Shown here piece by piece: positions 23,348-35,228 of a DNA stretch of 64,000 nucleotides (position 1 is its first letter; every line of letters begins with the position of its first letter). Origin of the DNA: Pseudopithomyces maydicus (lineage: Eukaryota > Ascomycota > Dothideomycetes > Pleosporales > Didymosphaeriaceae); NCBI GenBank assembly GCA_026873275.1, contig JANTUC010000011.1, positions 1 through 64,000 on the forward strand, in the 5' to 3' direction. The position numbers and the translations under genes were made by a program. The notes under the pieces are model-generated. The model ran no database searches. It saw only the letters and a list, made by a program, of their open reading frames with translations, and was not told where the DNA came from.

Positions 23348-24334
23348 TTACATGTCGGTCAGCTTCATGCCATGAGCATGATAACGCTCCCCAGCAACAG
23401 GGTTCGCCGACAGTATGCTCTCCACTGCCTCCATCTCCTCGGCCGTTAACGCCTGTGCAGCCGCATTCTCACGAACGTGGCTCGGTGTAGCGGTTCCCGG
23501 GATGGGAATGATGACGGGCATCCCCTCGCGTTTGGAGATGCCCAGCAGCCATCCCAAAGCTACCTGTGCAGTGGTCCAGCCCTTTTTCTCTGCCAGCATC
23601 TCGACTTCCGCGACAAGCTTGACGTTTGCCTTGAGATTATCGGGTTGATAGCGGGGTAGCATACGCCTGTAGTCTTTCTCAGGGATGTCGTCAAATGAAG
23701 CAAGAGCGCCAGCCAGAACACCCCTGCCGACCGGACAGTAAGCATAAACGGGGATATCGAGTTCCGCGCAAGTGCTGAGAATACCGTTCTCGAGCGGGTC
23801 CCTTGTCCAAAGCGAGAGCTCGATCTCAACAGAAGAAATGGGGATGATGGCACTGGCTTCGCGGATGGTTGTGGCATTCACTTCTGTCAAAGAAATGCTT
23901 CCAATCTTGCCCTCGTCGACGAGCTCTTTGAGCGTACGGAGCGTCGTCTCGAAAGGTATCGTAGGATCCTTCCTTGCGCATTCGAATTGGTCAATTTTGC
24001 CCTTGCCAAGCTGTTTCAAACAGTTCTCCACACTCTCGCGTATGTACTCTGGCGATCCGTTCGGTTTGAAGTTCTGCATACCGCCTTTGACGTTGAGGAC
24101 GACTTTGTCTACATACTCAGGATATTTTTCGTAGAAGCGACTGAGCAGCACCAAGGAGTTGTAGGTTGGGGGCCCGTAAAATTCTCCCGCATTCCATGCG
24201 AGGCAGCCGATATCAGCAGCAGTTTTCAGACATTCGATGGCTTGGTCTTGTGGCGGTATCTTGGGCGGGGTAGTGAGGCTGCCCATACCATAGCCGATGG
24301 GGCCAACTTGTTTTCCAGCGATGACAAGAGGCAT
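23348..24334 (-). CDS. Aldo/keto reductase
   Basis: One intronless frame of 328 residues, the usual AKR length. The TIM-barrel landmarks are present: N-terminal GYGMGSL, the NAGEFYGPP block with the catalytic Tyr, VKGG with the catalytic Lys, and a C-terminal IPIPGTATPSHVREN for NADP binding. The Asp of the classical tetrad is Asn here, and the His position reads ECARKDP. This resembles the pyridoxal reductase-like branch of AKRs rather than the classical DTAxxYG group. It is NADPH-dependent carbonyl reduction by family. In this cluster it may reduce an aldehyde or ketone of the polyketide, but a vitamin B6 role cannot be excluded. It lies on the same strand as the second P450, whose start is 210 bp downstream. 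Confidence 0.85.
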   Translation of the reverse strand: MPLVIAGKQVGPIGYGMGSLTTPPKIPPQDQAIECLKTAADIGCLAWNAGEFYGPPTYNSLVLLSRFYEKYPEYVDKVVLNVKGGMQNFKPNGSPEYIRESVENCLKQLGKGKIDQFECARKDPTIPFETTLRTLKELVDEGKIGSISLTEVNATTIREASAIIPISSVEIELSLWTRDPLENGILSTCAELDIPVYAYCPVGRGVLAGALASFDDIPEKDYRRMLPRYQPDNLKANVKLVAEVEMLAEKKGWTTAQVALGWLLGISKREGMPVIIPIPGTATPSHVRENAAAQALTAEEMEAVESILSANPVAGERYHAHGMKLTDM

Positions 24335-24496
24335 ACTAGCAATGCGGATTGTGACGCAGAAGTGCAGTGATAGGAGCTGACTGCCCAGTCGTGGTTGCAG
24401 ATATGTGACGGATGCAGAACATGCGCACCTTATATGAAAAACTCACCGATCACAAATGTCGGGGCGCGGGCCACAAGTTCCCCGACGTGAAGAGAT

Positions 24497-24511
24497 ACGC
24501 CGGAACCCCAG
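24497..24511 (+). promoter_or_regulatory. 15-bp shared cluster promoter element, copy 2
   Basis: This is an exact second copy of ACGCCGGAACCCCAG (first at 18883-18897). It lies in the 472-bp space between the AKR start (24334, minus) and the regulator start (24807, plus), 163 bp from the AKR ATG. Confidence 0.5.
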
Positions 24512-24806
24512 ACCAAGACTGCACATGTCAGACTGGTGTTTGCCGTCCAATCAGGCAGTACCAAACCTAGCAGTGGCTGATGTGAGCTTATACGGGTTCT
24601 AATGCAGTAAGCTCTACGTGGAGTAACAGCTTTCATTGCCTTATCCCCCAGCCAGTAGGCTTCGACTATTCCGGAGGGGCACCATTACTCCATTTCTTAT
24701 TTCCCTACAGCAGACTTAATCTATATTTTGTTACCCGACCAGTACAAACTGAAGGTTACTTTCCCTTGTTTCAAACGCTACTCTGAGGAATAACCTTTTA
24801 ACAACT

Positions 24807-26021
24807 GTGAAGCGGCGAACTGCAGCGATGGCATCCGTCAAGAGGGCCGCATGTGATCGATGTCACGGCCTGAAAATGCGTTGCATCCGGGAGGTGGAGC
24901 GCCCTTCATGCAACAGGTGCCATGCGGCCGACACCACCTGTGTATATAGCGTGGCTAAGCGGGCTGGACGACCATCAAGGCGGCCCGTCCCGGAGCTGGA
25001 GCCAGCCTTTCCGCAAACAGGCGACGCGCTCGGAGACAGCACCACGTTCACTTCGTCACCCGATGACTTCTTACTCGGCTTCTCAGACAGCCATGCCACG
25101 CCCATGGCACTTGATGAATCCATTTCCGCCCCGCTTTCGTCCTTAAGCACCTGGGGCGACGGACCCATGGGTTCCCAGCAGGATGCTCAGGAGACCCACG
25201 CTCTGTGGGTGAGTAACTTCATGGGACTTGATGCACTCGCACAATGTGGACTCTTCGACTCAAACGACACGATGGAAACGGCCCACAGCATGACGGCTGT
25301 GGCATCGTTGGTCGGCAACACTGTTCCGCAGCTCTCGGAGCTCAGTGGCAATCTATCAAACCATCTCAGTAGTGCTCGCGCAAGTACAGAATTAAAAATG
25401 AACGACTCCGGGCTTCACCAACTTGAGACCCTCGCTGCGCATGTCGTTGAAACATCCACCGCGTTCCACAGCATACTCAGCCGGTCTGGTTCGGTCTTGG
25501 GAACGGTGGGGGTCGCTTCAACGACAACGGCGCTACAAATCTTGACTGCCTACATTCTCCTAATTCAACTTCACTATGTCCTCTATGAGCAAATTTACTC
25601 CGCACTCGACTCAAGCACATCCTTTCCATCACAGCTAGCATCTGGGGAATCCAATTCATCCACCGCATCGCCGGTGTCGTTGAACCGTCCAGCGATCCCT
25701 CCTGTGTTCCCGCTACTTTCGATAGGTGGCGTGTCACTTGCGCCTTATCCGCGGTTCCAACTAAAATTCATATTGGAGATCTGCGTGCATCATCTCGGTG
25801 AGGTGGAAGCCCTTCTGGGTCTCCCTGCGGGGTTTGGTGTTACCGAGAAGAGGCCAGGAAGTGGAGGAGCAGTCGTGCAAGGTGGGATCTTTCATGCAGA
25901 TGCGGGGAGAATGGGTCTACTCGTGCGAACGGTCATGATGGACGCCGAGGAGACGGTGAAAGGTATCCGACGTGTGCTTTCGGATATGTCCGAAGAGCTT
26001 CGCGGTAGAATACAGATTTAG
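24807..26021 (+). CDS. Zn2Cys6 transcription factor, AflR-like
   Basis: One exon, 404 residues. The binuclear zinc cluster is at residues 16-45 with spacing C-X2-C-X6-C-X8-C-X2-C-X6-C (CDRCHGLKMRC ... CNRCHAADTTC), followed by a basic RAGRPSRR stretch. The C-terminal half (about 200-400) is helical and matches the aflatoxin-regulator (AflR) type region seen in many PKS-cluster regulators. The start could also be Met8, which has a better context. It lies inside the cluster between the AKR and the NR-PKS, so it is the likely pathway-specific activator. Such proteins often bind TCG(N5)CGA or CGG half-sites, and the shared GCCGGA-core element is a candidate target. Confidence 0.9.
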   Translation: MKRRTAAMASVKRAACDRCHGLKMRCIREVERPSCNRCHAADTTCVYSVAKRAGRPSRRPVPELEPAFPQTGDALGDSTTFTSSPDDFLLGFSDSHATPMALDESISAPLSSLSTWGDGPMGSQQDAQETHALWVSNFMGLDALAQCGLFDSNDTMETAHSMTAVASLVGNTVPQLSELSGNLSNHLSSARASTELKMNDSGLHQLETLAAHVVETSTAFHSILSRSGSVLGTVGVASTTTALQILTAYILLIQLHYVLYEQIYSALDSSTSFPSQLASGESNSSTASPVSLNRPAIPPVFPLLSIGGVSLAPYPRFQLKFILEICVHHLGEVEALLGLPAGFGVTEKRPGSGGAVVQGGIFHADAGRMGLLVRTVMMDAEETVKGIRRVLSDMSEELRGRIQI

Positions 26022-26730
26022 ACTCCATACTGATCGCTGTGAAGGGGTAGAGCAATTCAAGTCATGTTCTTTCATGCGCCACCTAGCAAGCCACATGGTC
26101 CTCACTAATGTAAACATCCGTGAGTGGGTTTCCAGATCAGCCCAATGGCTCTAGATGTGATTGGCGCGAGGGTACATGGATCGCCAACCGTTAGCTGACA
26201 CGAGCCACCCCGAGTCAAGCAGATACGGTCATCCCTGTCAAAGTCCTTGAAATTGACTCGAGAATCGTGTGTATCAGGGTTAGGGTTAGCTTCAGCTTCA
26301 ACCATGGTCTGGGACCAACCATTTACTTTATCAGCTCCTATCCCAACATGCCTGCCGTCCTGTTACCAATGATTTCAATTGTCTTGTATTCAGTCAAAGT
26401 TTTACAACTCCTTGATATTCAATTCATCGTGTTTAGTTTATCTTTGGCCGGAGTTGAAATAAATTTTTTTAGGTTTTTACGACGTGAATTGAAAAACTGA
26501 AAAACTGAAAAACTCGTCTGTATTATGTAACAGCTGTTCCCTTGAGATGTGCGTGTGAATGATGCCGGAGCGAGTGGAATAAAAGTGACTGATTGTTGTA
26601 TGACCATGTCTTGATACGATGGTGCAATAACTCCGTACCCGTCCATTTCGTAGATGGAGATGGTGAACGAATGACTGTGAGAGACATGCTTACATCTCAA
26701 CGCGCAAAAACACCCACGAGAAAATGACTC
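26022..26730. other. Intergenic stretch between regulator and NR-PKS 3' ends
   Basis: This is convergent 3' sequence. It holds a GTGAATTGAAAAACTG run with three copies of an 9-10 bp GAAAAACT unit near 26488-26514, and a short AGGGTTAGGGTTAG at 26276-26289 that looks like two telomere repeats but is too short to mean much. No gene was seen. Confidence 0.5.
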
Positions 26731-29700
26731 CTAACCCAACCGGCTCGAGACTGCGTCCATCAAGAACTGATATCCTGGCAGAACATGATCATCCCACCCT
26801 TCCATCCCTGGTCGCAAATGTACATCGTGAAGGTGACTAATGTTATCAGGCAAACGCAAGAGCTCACTCTTGACGCCACGCTTCTTTAGTTCGTCGATGA
26901 AACGCTCTGCCGCCTCGAAGGGCGCTACTTCGTCCTTTGGACCATGGATGATGTAGGTAGGCGATAAATAGTTGCCTGATCGCGCCTGAGCCAACGGGCT
27001 GATGGTAGCTACTTTGGAAGGCTCGGGCGCGTCGAAGCGATCACGTTGGTCGGTGGGATTCAATCCGTTCAGTAAGAGAGCCAGAGCTGTGCCATCCTGA
27101 GAGACGGCAAGAAGAAGGTCCGACCTAGGGTCGCCAGGCTGAAGGCCGAAAAAGTTGTCTTCTGCATTCTTCGTTTCGTAATTGGTGATAGGTTTTCCGT
27201 TCAAAGACCCGATTATCCGTTTCTTGTTCAAGCGCGGAGCAGGTGCATTCTTTTTCGACAAGGAGTCTAACTCGCCCTTTGATTCAAAGTCCACGGGGGC
27301 GTAGAAACTGAGAATCGCGCTCGGAGGTGGGATGCCGGCAGCCCTGGTCGTCCAAGCAGTAGATAAGGCTAAATGACCCCCAGTGGACCAACCAATGACA
27401 ACCACTCGCTCATTGTCAACGGCAACTGAATGCCGGGCGAGAAGAGATGCCAATTTTTCTCGGGCCCAACGGTATCCGTCGCGCACATCAGCCATGGGTC
27501 CATCAATCATGTTGACCTCTGGGCACAAGCGGTAATCAATGCTCACGGGTAAGAAACCTTTCGAGATTAGGAATTTCGTCTGGGCCGGCCGAATCATTTT
27601 GCGCGAGAGCATCATGAACCCACCACCGTGAATCATCAGAGCTGTATAAAATGTTAGTTCTGTATTGGACTGTGTAACAACGATAGGGAACGCATACCGA
27701 CAAGACGAGGCGATGTTGTCGCTTGGCGAGGGACGTAAATATCGGCATGAACTTGAACACCACTCACCTCCTTGTATACAACCGTCTCGAGACGATACGA
27801 GTCGGATGCTTCTTCTGGAGCTGTTGGGACATTGGAGATGGGTATAGACCACCTTGCCTTACTTCCGATGAGAAGTTGTTGCGTGTAAGCCTCCTGAGTA
27901 GCCCCTCTGGTGAAGCTAAAGGATGAGTATCCCGCCGCTTGGAACACTTCCATCCATTTGGAAGCCGGCTGAAGTGGATACTCGGTTCCATTCTCAGCAA
28001 GCCACCACCCGTCGAGTACTCCAAAGACGATGTCAAACCAGGGCAGTGGTTGCGTTCCTTCCGAGAGAACCACGACGCCGTCATCGTTCAGTGTGTCCAG
28101 AAGCCTGCGTGTAGAAGCGATTCTACTCGTGGTGGCATGCACACAGTTTGTGCCGATGACAAGATCAAACCGGTTCCGATATTTTTCGCGCACGTCCTTC
28201 TCCAGATCGAAGGTATCAAAGCTCATCCACGAAAAAGATCGGAACTTGTCCTTCGCTTTTGATACCATACGGCCTGCAATATCCGTGAACGTGTATTCGC
28301 ATTGGATTCCGGAAGCCTGGAGTTTGTCTACTAGCCGACGAGTGGTGCCCCCGGTGCCAGCTCCTACCTCGAGGATACGGAACGGGGAATCATCGCTCCT
28401 GTGCTTGTTCCGGAAAAGAGTCAGCACGAATGTGACTAGCTGGTCGGTCAGAGTCGACACCATTGGTGAGTTGCCATAGTAGTCTTCCATGATCTTCGAC
28501 GAATGTGGTGTCCCAAACATGAGTGCCAGTGGATCTTGCTCCCCATTCATACAGCGCGCCAACTGTTCTCCCATCATCTTGATCAGTCTGGCCTCTGGTA
28601 GATAGTTCGGGAATCGTGAAGAGAATTGTTCGTAGAATTCAGCCGAAGATCCAGTCTCTGGATTTTTACGTCCTCGAATCACGATGCTGGCCTTTTTGGA
28701 GACTATGCCTTGTTCTTGAAGGATTTCCCAAAGTCTGGCTGTGAGCTTATCATGTTTTGGAAGGACATGTGACAACGGAGGAATCACGCTGCCGGGTGAG
28801 ATTGATAGGATATCAAGGCCAAGAGTCTTGAATGCCTCTAGTATATATGCAACGGTCAGGTTGTTCTGCAAAGGGAATACTTGAGAGTGATAGTCCTTGT
28901 AGCCTCGATGCTCGGCCGCTTCGGGAAATTGAGTGTCCGTGTAAAGGAGGGCCTCGAACGGATTGAACGGATCGGTGCTGCTGAGGCCTGGACCATTCAC
29001 TATGGGTTTCAGGTGAGACTTAGCGGCAGTTGGCTCGATCGAATCATCGTCATCTTTAGGTGGGGTAGGTGGTGCGCCATTGCGAATTGTGGATGGCGGT
29101 CCTGCGTTGGGGACAGGAACATCTTTTGGAGCGGTCAAACTATCCTGGCCCCCAAGATGTATGATGAGATCGTCGAGAGTCATCTCTCCGAGATCTGTGG
29201 AAGCTACCTCTACCCCGAAAGCCGTTTGCATCTCTGCCGCGCACTCGATAGCTGACAAGGAATCGATTCCTAAGTCAACGAGGACGACATTATGAGGAAT
29301 GTCGTCGGGATGGAGGCCGGTGTAGTTGGATATAATCTCTTTCACTCCCTCTGCTACATTCGTCTCTGGGGGAGTTGGTATATCAGTTCCTGGTTTGGAC
29401 GTGGAGCCGGTAGCAGAGCTGGAAGCAGTAGCCGGAGCTGGTACTTGATAGTCCTTTGGAGATGGCTGCGCTAAATGGGCAGGTGCTTGCATTGCATTCG
29501 CAGAAAGCAACATCTTCTTGAATTTGGAGACATCGACCTTGGCAAATTGAACACCGACCATCATTGCGACTACTTCATGGTCAGACGTACAGACGTAAAC
29601 ATCGCCAATGAGTTGGCCATTTGCGTTTTGTGACGAGGCAAATTTCGCATACACCAGCCAATCCTGCCGGGTTTCCATTTGACATACCGAAGCCAGGATG

Positions 29701-32700
29701 ACTTGCTCAATCCCGACTGCGATGAGTATTTCTTCGTCGGAAACAGCATCACTGCTGTTCAACAGAAGCCCGACGGTGGAAATGAATGCGTCAATTAGCA
29801 CGGTATCACAACGGTGCCATACTACACTGTCATGGCGGCCTGGTTGGTCCTCTGGCAGCTTGATGGACGCAACGGCCTCGTCCCCGTCGACGGCCAGCGA
29901 CGAAATGCCTTTGAAGAAAGGTGCATAGTGCATGACCCTCAAAAATAGTCCGTAGGCGCGTTTGCTCTTCAGACGTTCGACCGTCTCGCTAGCTTCAATC
30001 TTGTTGATGGTGCTTTGTACGAGCCGGGTGTACGTCGCGAGACCGACTGAACGTGGGAGTGAAGCTCCTCCGAGACAATGCACCAGCGGTTCACCGGTCG
30101 ATCCTGCTATCTTCGAGCGAACGGAAAATTTCCAAGCCCTGTTTGGGTCTACCTCCTCAAGGAGAAGCTCAACCTCACGCGCAGGGTCTAGACCAAGCGG
30201 GTTGACAAATTGCAAGTCTTCAAAAGCAAGGTTCAACCTTTCCACATCTCCGCAGAGGATCTGAATAGCCATGGTACAACATTCCAGATGCATAGGTGCT
30301 GGGCACAGTGGTACGCCTAAAACGGCGTGTCCTTTCACAACCTCCTGGAATCTCTCAGATTTGGTGTTGACGGCGAAAAGCACAGGGCCGGGATGCTGAC
30401 TTGCAGGGACCGCAACCTTAGAAACAAGACCGGGGCGTATGGGCGACACTTGTTGCTGCAGTGTCTGTGGGATAGCCTCTAACTTCTTCTGCGCCTCCAT
30501 GGCTCTGTCGACACCCTCAACCCAATGCTGATTATCGGAGAATTTGTAGGGTGGAAGCCATACGGGCGTGGTAGATGGACCGTCCCTCCCAAGGAATGAC
30601 CAGTGCGATAGGGAGATACCTTGGCGCCAAAGCTCAGATACAACTGTGCTAATGCATTCGCAAGGTTGATCCATATTCTTGTAACTCACGGACTGAAATG
30701 TGTGCATGGCAGTGTTTACACACGCCCGCTTTGTCATTGGGATAACCGGGGTGTTGAAGCCAACCTCCAGCCACACACACGAACCATAACGCTGCTCCAC
30801 TCGTTGAACGGCGTTGGAGAAGTAGACTGGCTCTCGAGCATGCTTGGACGGGCTCCACTCATGCAGCGATGATAGACCGGCAGAAGTGCAGGTCTCGAGT
30901 GGTATAGTGGGCTTTTTCCAGTCAAGCTTTCCTGTAAAAGTTTCCAGGTCTGGTAAGATAGGCTCTGTGAGGGAGGAGTGAAATGCACTAGTCGTAGCGA
31001 GACGCTGCCACTTAATTGCTGGGAATCTTTCTCGAAGCTTTAGCTCCGCCAGTGAGATGGAGCTAGACGGACCGGAAACGACAATGGACGTGGGTGCGTT
31101 GTAGCAAGCAACTTCTACAACACCGTCTCGGGATGATGTCCTCATCTGAGCAAGTAACCGATCGACTTCATCGGGGCCAGCGTATATGGCGAGCATCGCG
31201 CCTGGATCCGGGCCCCATTTGGTATCTACCAGCTGAGCCCGGAAAGTAAGAAGCTCGAGACAGTTTCGAAGTGATAAGGCTCCCGATACTGCCAGGGCAA
31301 CAATTTCACCCAAGCTGTGTCCGATCACTGCATCGGGCTGCAGACCAGCGTCAAGCCAACACCGAGCGGAGGCGTACTGGACGGCAAATATGCAGGATTG
31401 CAAAGAAACGGCACCTCTAATCGTGCTACTTTGGAAAACGGCAGGATAGATGGACGGATATCCGAGGCTAGTAATCTCATCGTTGCATGCATCCAGATAC
31501 GACTTGAATGCGGGATAAGCGTCGTATACGCGGCGGTCCAGGGCCACTTTGGAGTCGTACTGGCCGCTCAGCATCATGATGATTGGCTTCGGGTTGTTCG
31601 GGTACTCAAATTTGGGACCATCGACCGCATTTAAGCCGTGCACGAGTTCCGAGATATCAGACACAAGCATGTTGGAAACAAACCGGTGACGTTTCCTTCG
31701 CTGATTCAGCGTGTATGCGACATCTGACAGCTCGAGCTCGTGGGAATGCTTTGACAGATAGGTTGCAAGAACTTGAGCGTTGGTGCGAAGAGCGTCTCGA
31801 GAGGCTGCGCTTATCATCACTGGGATTGACAACTTCTGCGCATTGGGAAGATGAGTCGGAGGTTTCGCGCGGCTACCCGGCATCTCGCAGCACACGAGTG
31901 CACAGTTGGACCCGCCAGCGCCATAGCTATTGACCAAGGCTGTCCGGAGTGGGACATCCCAACTGCGTAATGTTTTCGATATCGCCATGCCGTCGGGCTC
32001 AATGGCTGGTATCTTAGGATTGAGTCGATGATGATTTGGTTGTGGTGGAATCCCACCGTATTTGATCATTGCCAGCACTTTGAGTAAGCCTGCGACGCCC
32101 GCGGCAGATTCAGTGTGTCCTATGTTACTACAAGACATCAGTGGAAAGTCGGTTATCATGCTGTTCAACTCACCCTTTGATTGATCCAATGAATAGAGGG
32201 ACAGAGCGTGGTACCCCTCCCAAAATCGTCCGAACGCTGTCCATTTCGATTGGGTCGCCGCCTTGGGTGCCTGTACCATGACACTCCACGAAAGAGATCT
32301 GCGATGAGCTAATGCCAGCATTGTCGAGGACGGTGCGGTATAACGACTTAAGTGCAGATGCGGAAGGGAGAGTAAGCGTAGTTGAGGTTCCTCCTTGGTT
32401 GGTGGCGATACCAGGTATCACTCCCAAGATTTCGTCGCCAGAGCTGATTGCTTCCTTGAGCCTTTTCAGAACTACAAGTCCTGCGCCCTCGGCTCGACAA
32501 TATCCATCAGCAGATTCGTCGAAAGGCTTACACTGTCCTGTCGGGCTCAAAAACCCAGCCTTTCCAAGGTCGAGGAAATTGTCAAGGCTTGTAAGCGCAC
32601 TGACACCACCCGCGATGGCAAAATCGCACTCTCCCATCAGGATCGCACGGCACGCCCGATTGATGGCGACGAGTGAGGATGAGCAGGCAGTGTCGATGAC

Positions 32701-34434
32701 TTCCGAGGGGGCGGTCCAGCCGTAGTGATAACTGAGGCGACCGCACAGAAACGCCCGAATGGTCCCTGTCGCGGTATATGCTGTTGGAGCATGCGAACTT
32801 GTGTTGTCGTGGTACTCATTCAGACTCCCTCCAATAAAACATCCCACACGGTCTTCTGCGTCACGACGATGTGAAACAAGGTAACCACTTGCATCCAACG
32901 CTTCGAATGAAAGCTCGAGTAGCATACGCTGCTGTGGATCCATGCTCACTGCTTCCTTACTGTTGATACCAAACAGGGCATTATCAAATCTCTTGATGTC
33001 GGGGACAAAGTTACCAAAGAACTTGCTGTTGGGACTGCCTTCTTGGGTTGCTCGGAAGCTGAGACTTGGGTCGATCCTATCCTTTGGAAGAGGTTCGTGT
33101 GTATCGCCGCCCTTGGCCAGGAAGTGCCAGAGCTCTTCCAAGTCGCCTGCACCGGGTAGACGACAAGCGGCACCGACGATTGCGATTGCGGAATCGTTGA
33201 ACTCGAAAGACTCTGGTGTTGTTGTTTCGTTTGCTAGCGTCGGCTGTGTTGCGATTCTAGGTCCGGGAACGTCTGATTGCGAAACCTCATCAATGAGAGT
33301 GTGTGCCTTGAACTTGGTGATCTTGAGACGCTTTTTGTTAAAGGGTGATAATGGGACGCTGTCGTTCAACCCAAAGATCACCATGTGATGCATTGGTCTC
33401 CCCGATGCTTTCATATCATCTGCGACCCGTTCTAGGAGGTGGTACCAGTCGCAGCATGCGGCGAGCATCATGACGACCATGTCATCCATGATCGTATCAT
33501 CCGTCAATGCCTCACCATCTATGTTGGACCGTACGGTGACCTGAAGTTTGCTTTGATCGGGCAATTTGAAGAGAGAAGGGTTTTGACCCAAGACTTGCAA
33601 GAACTCTGGGACGAGGTGCGAGTTCTCCGGATTATGGGCCTTACCCGTGACGTCCATTTTGTCAGCCGGTAGTCCGTTCTCGTTGGCGTAATTGTACAGA
33701 CGTGCAATCGCTGCTGCACTCCCGACAAAACTGAGCGATCTGGGCTCTGTAATGGCAGATACGTATGTCTATCAAAGTTAGTCGGATCAAAAAGATCGGA
33801 ACATGCTCACTAACACCCGGAAACTTTGCCATGAGCTCATCCTTTTGCTTCTCATGTTTCAGGCGCACCGCAAGGATGGTCGGCTCCGACGAAGTCCAAT
33901 CGTCTGCAGCTTCGATATATGCGCCGACGCCTAGAAGGATACGAAGAAAGACAGCAGAATTCTCAACCACCTGTGCTTCGTCTTTGGCCAAGGCGATTGA
34001 CAAGGCAGGAGGCTCACCGCCACAACATCCTTGAATGCCTCCAGCCTCACCGGTCTGCTGGAGAAACTCGGCATGTGAGAGGTGGTTTTCGTCGAGATAA
34101 CGAAAGTACTGTCCTATTTGTAGGATGAGAAGTAGTGGAAGGGCAATTACGCCAGTTCTTGCATCGGATACAGGTGCAGATGGACCCCCTTGGCCCAATC
34201 GACGAGTGCTTTGATATACTTCTCTGCATTGGGCAACGTGCGAATATCCTCTCGGGCTGCTGCCCATACGGGCCAAGCAATGTCATATTCGGAGACATAT
34301 TTGAGAAGAGTTCTCCCATGAGGATGCTGATGTAGGAAAGCGTACAAGCCGTTTAGGTAAGCAGGTGTTGGTGCTCGACTCTGAGGGTTGAAGAAAGCGC
34401 CTGAGACTGGTGCTGGTGGGGTTGAGCCCGCCAT
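26731..34434 (-). CDS. Non-reducing polyketide synthase (SAT-KS-AT-PT-ACP-CMeT-TE), one frame break
   Basis: Four exons (34434-33815, 33768-32174, 32127-27698, 27641-26731), about 2518 residues. Domains: SAT 1-370 (GCCGG active site); KS about 399-825, DTACSSS with Cys569; AT, GHSLGE with Ser1010; PT, His1339 and Asp1518; one ACP, LGIDSL with Ser1695; C-methyltransferase, LEVGAGTGG at 1991-1999; and a C-terminal esterase-type release domain with HGGG (2220-2223), nucleophile GWSTGG (Ser2301) and ISHLHDVH. This order is known from C-methylating NR-PKSs such as dimethylorsellinate synthases. Product class: a methylated aryl acid (inference). The two halves of exon 1 are in different frames, meeting at the C5 run 34185-34189. 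Exon 1 is one base short of a multiple of three and no intron can explain it. All other phases agree. Divergent from the HR-PKS, which may supply the starter chain to SAT. Confidence 0.92.
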
Positions 34435-35228
34435 GTTTGCATGTGCTTCAGCGTTCTAGTTGATTAGCCACCCACTGAGAAGAAGCTGGATATAGGGAGC
34501 AGGGCGATGGAGGTGCATGTTGCTAGAGGATATGACCGGTGTATGTCCTCATCACATTCACCATCATCCCATCTCTTGCCATTCCAGAATTACGCCGGGT
34601 CTTCATCTACGCTGTCGTTGCATACCCCGGCTTATTTCGGTGCGGCCGGCGACGGCAGCTCGTTCCCAGCCAGCACACGGAGGAGCTTTGGGGTATACAC
34701 TATGCGAATGAGCATCTATGCCTTTTCGAGGCCGGTCGCGGCTTATTGCGATAGTAAGGTCCTGCTTGCTCATCGCATCCTCCCATTGTAACGTGGGCCT
34801 TTACGTGCCGATGGCCGGAGATCCGCTGTACCATTGGTTGGGCGACATGACGTGAGCACACCCACCACACTTCTTTTTCAGGCTGTTATGCGCCGAGGTG
34901 TAAGAAAGGCACAGATTCTCCGTCGCCCTTGTTGCAATAATGCGCCGACCATACCCTATTGTCTTGTGGCGTCTAGCTCAGTCAAATGTCCCGATATACC
35001 GGTGGGATAGACGCAACGGCACATGCACCGAAGTCTGACCCCATGCTGATTGGCTACCACGAATGAACCCCCCGGCAACATGTTCTACACATTGCGGGCG
35101 AGGAGGTGCTGTACCGCCGCCACGAAGCCCAATCTTTGACTTTCAGACAAGTTCAACCTTGCCAAGTCATACTCTGCTCGCCCGTCGTCCCAATTTTCGC
35201 GTCTGAACGGCTTGCAAATTGTAATCTA
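34435..35228. promoter_or_regulatory. Divergent promoter region between the two PKS genes
   Basis: These 794 bp separate the NR-PKS start (34434, minus) from the HR-PKS start (35229, plus), so both can share control. Candidate zinc-cluster sites are CCG(N8)CGG at 34627-34640 and a GCCGGA core at 34814-34819. No TATA box is convincing and no gene is present. The sites are suggestions only. Confidence 0.5.

Noticed and set aside
26276..26289. AGGGTTAGGGTTAG, resembling telomere repeats
   Set aside because: Only a little over two units. Chance or a relic cannot be told apart, and nothing else suggests a chromosome end.
34156..34230. Short intron in the NR-PKS SAT domain
   Set aside because: Possible GT-AG pairs give introns of about 30 bp, well under the 46-bp minimum seen here.
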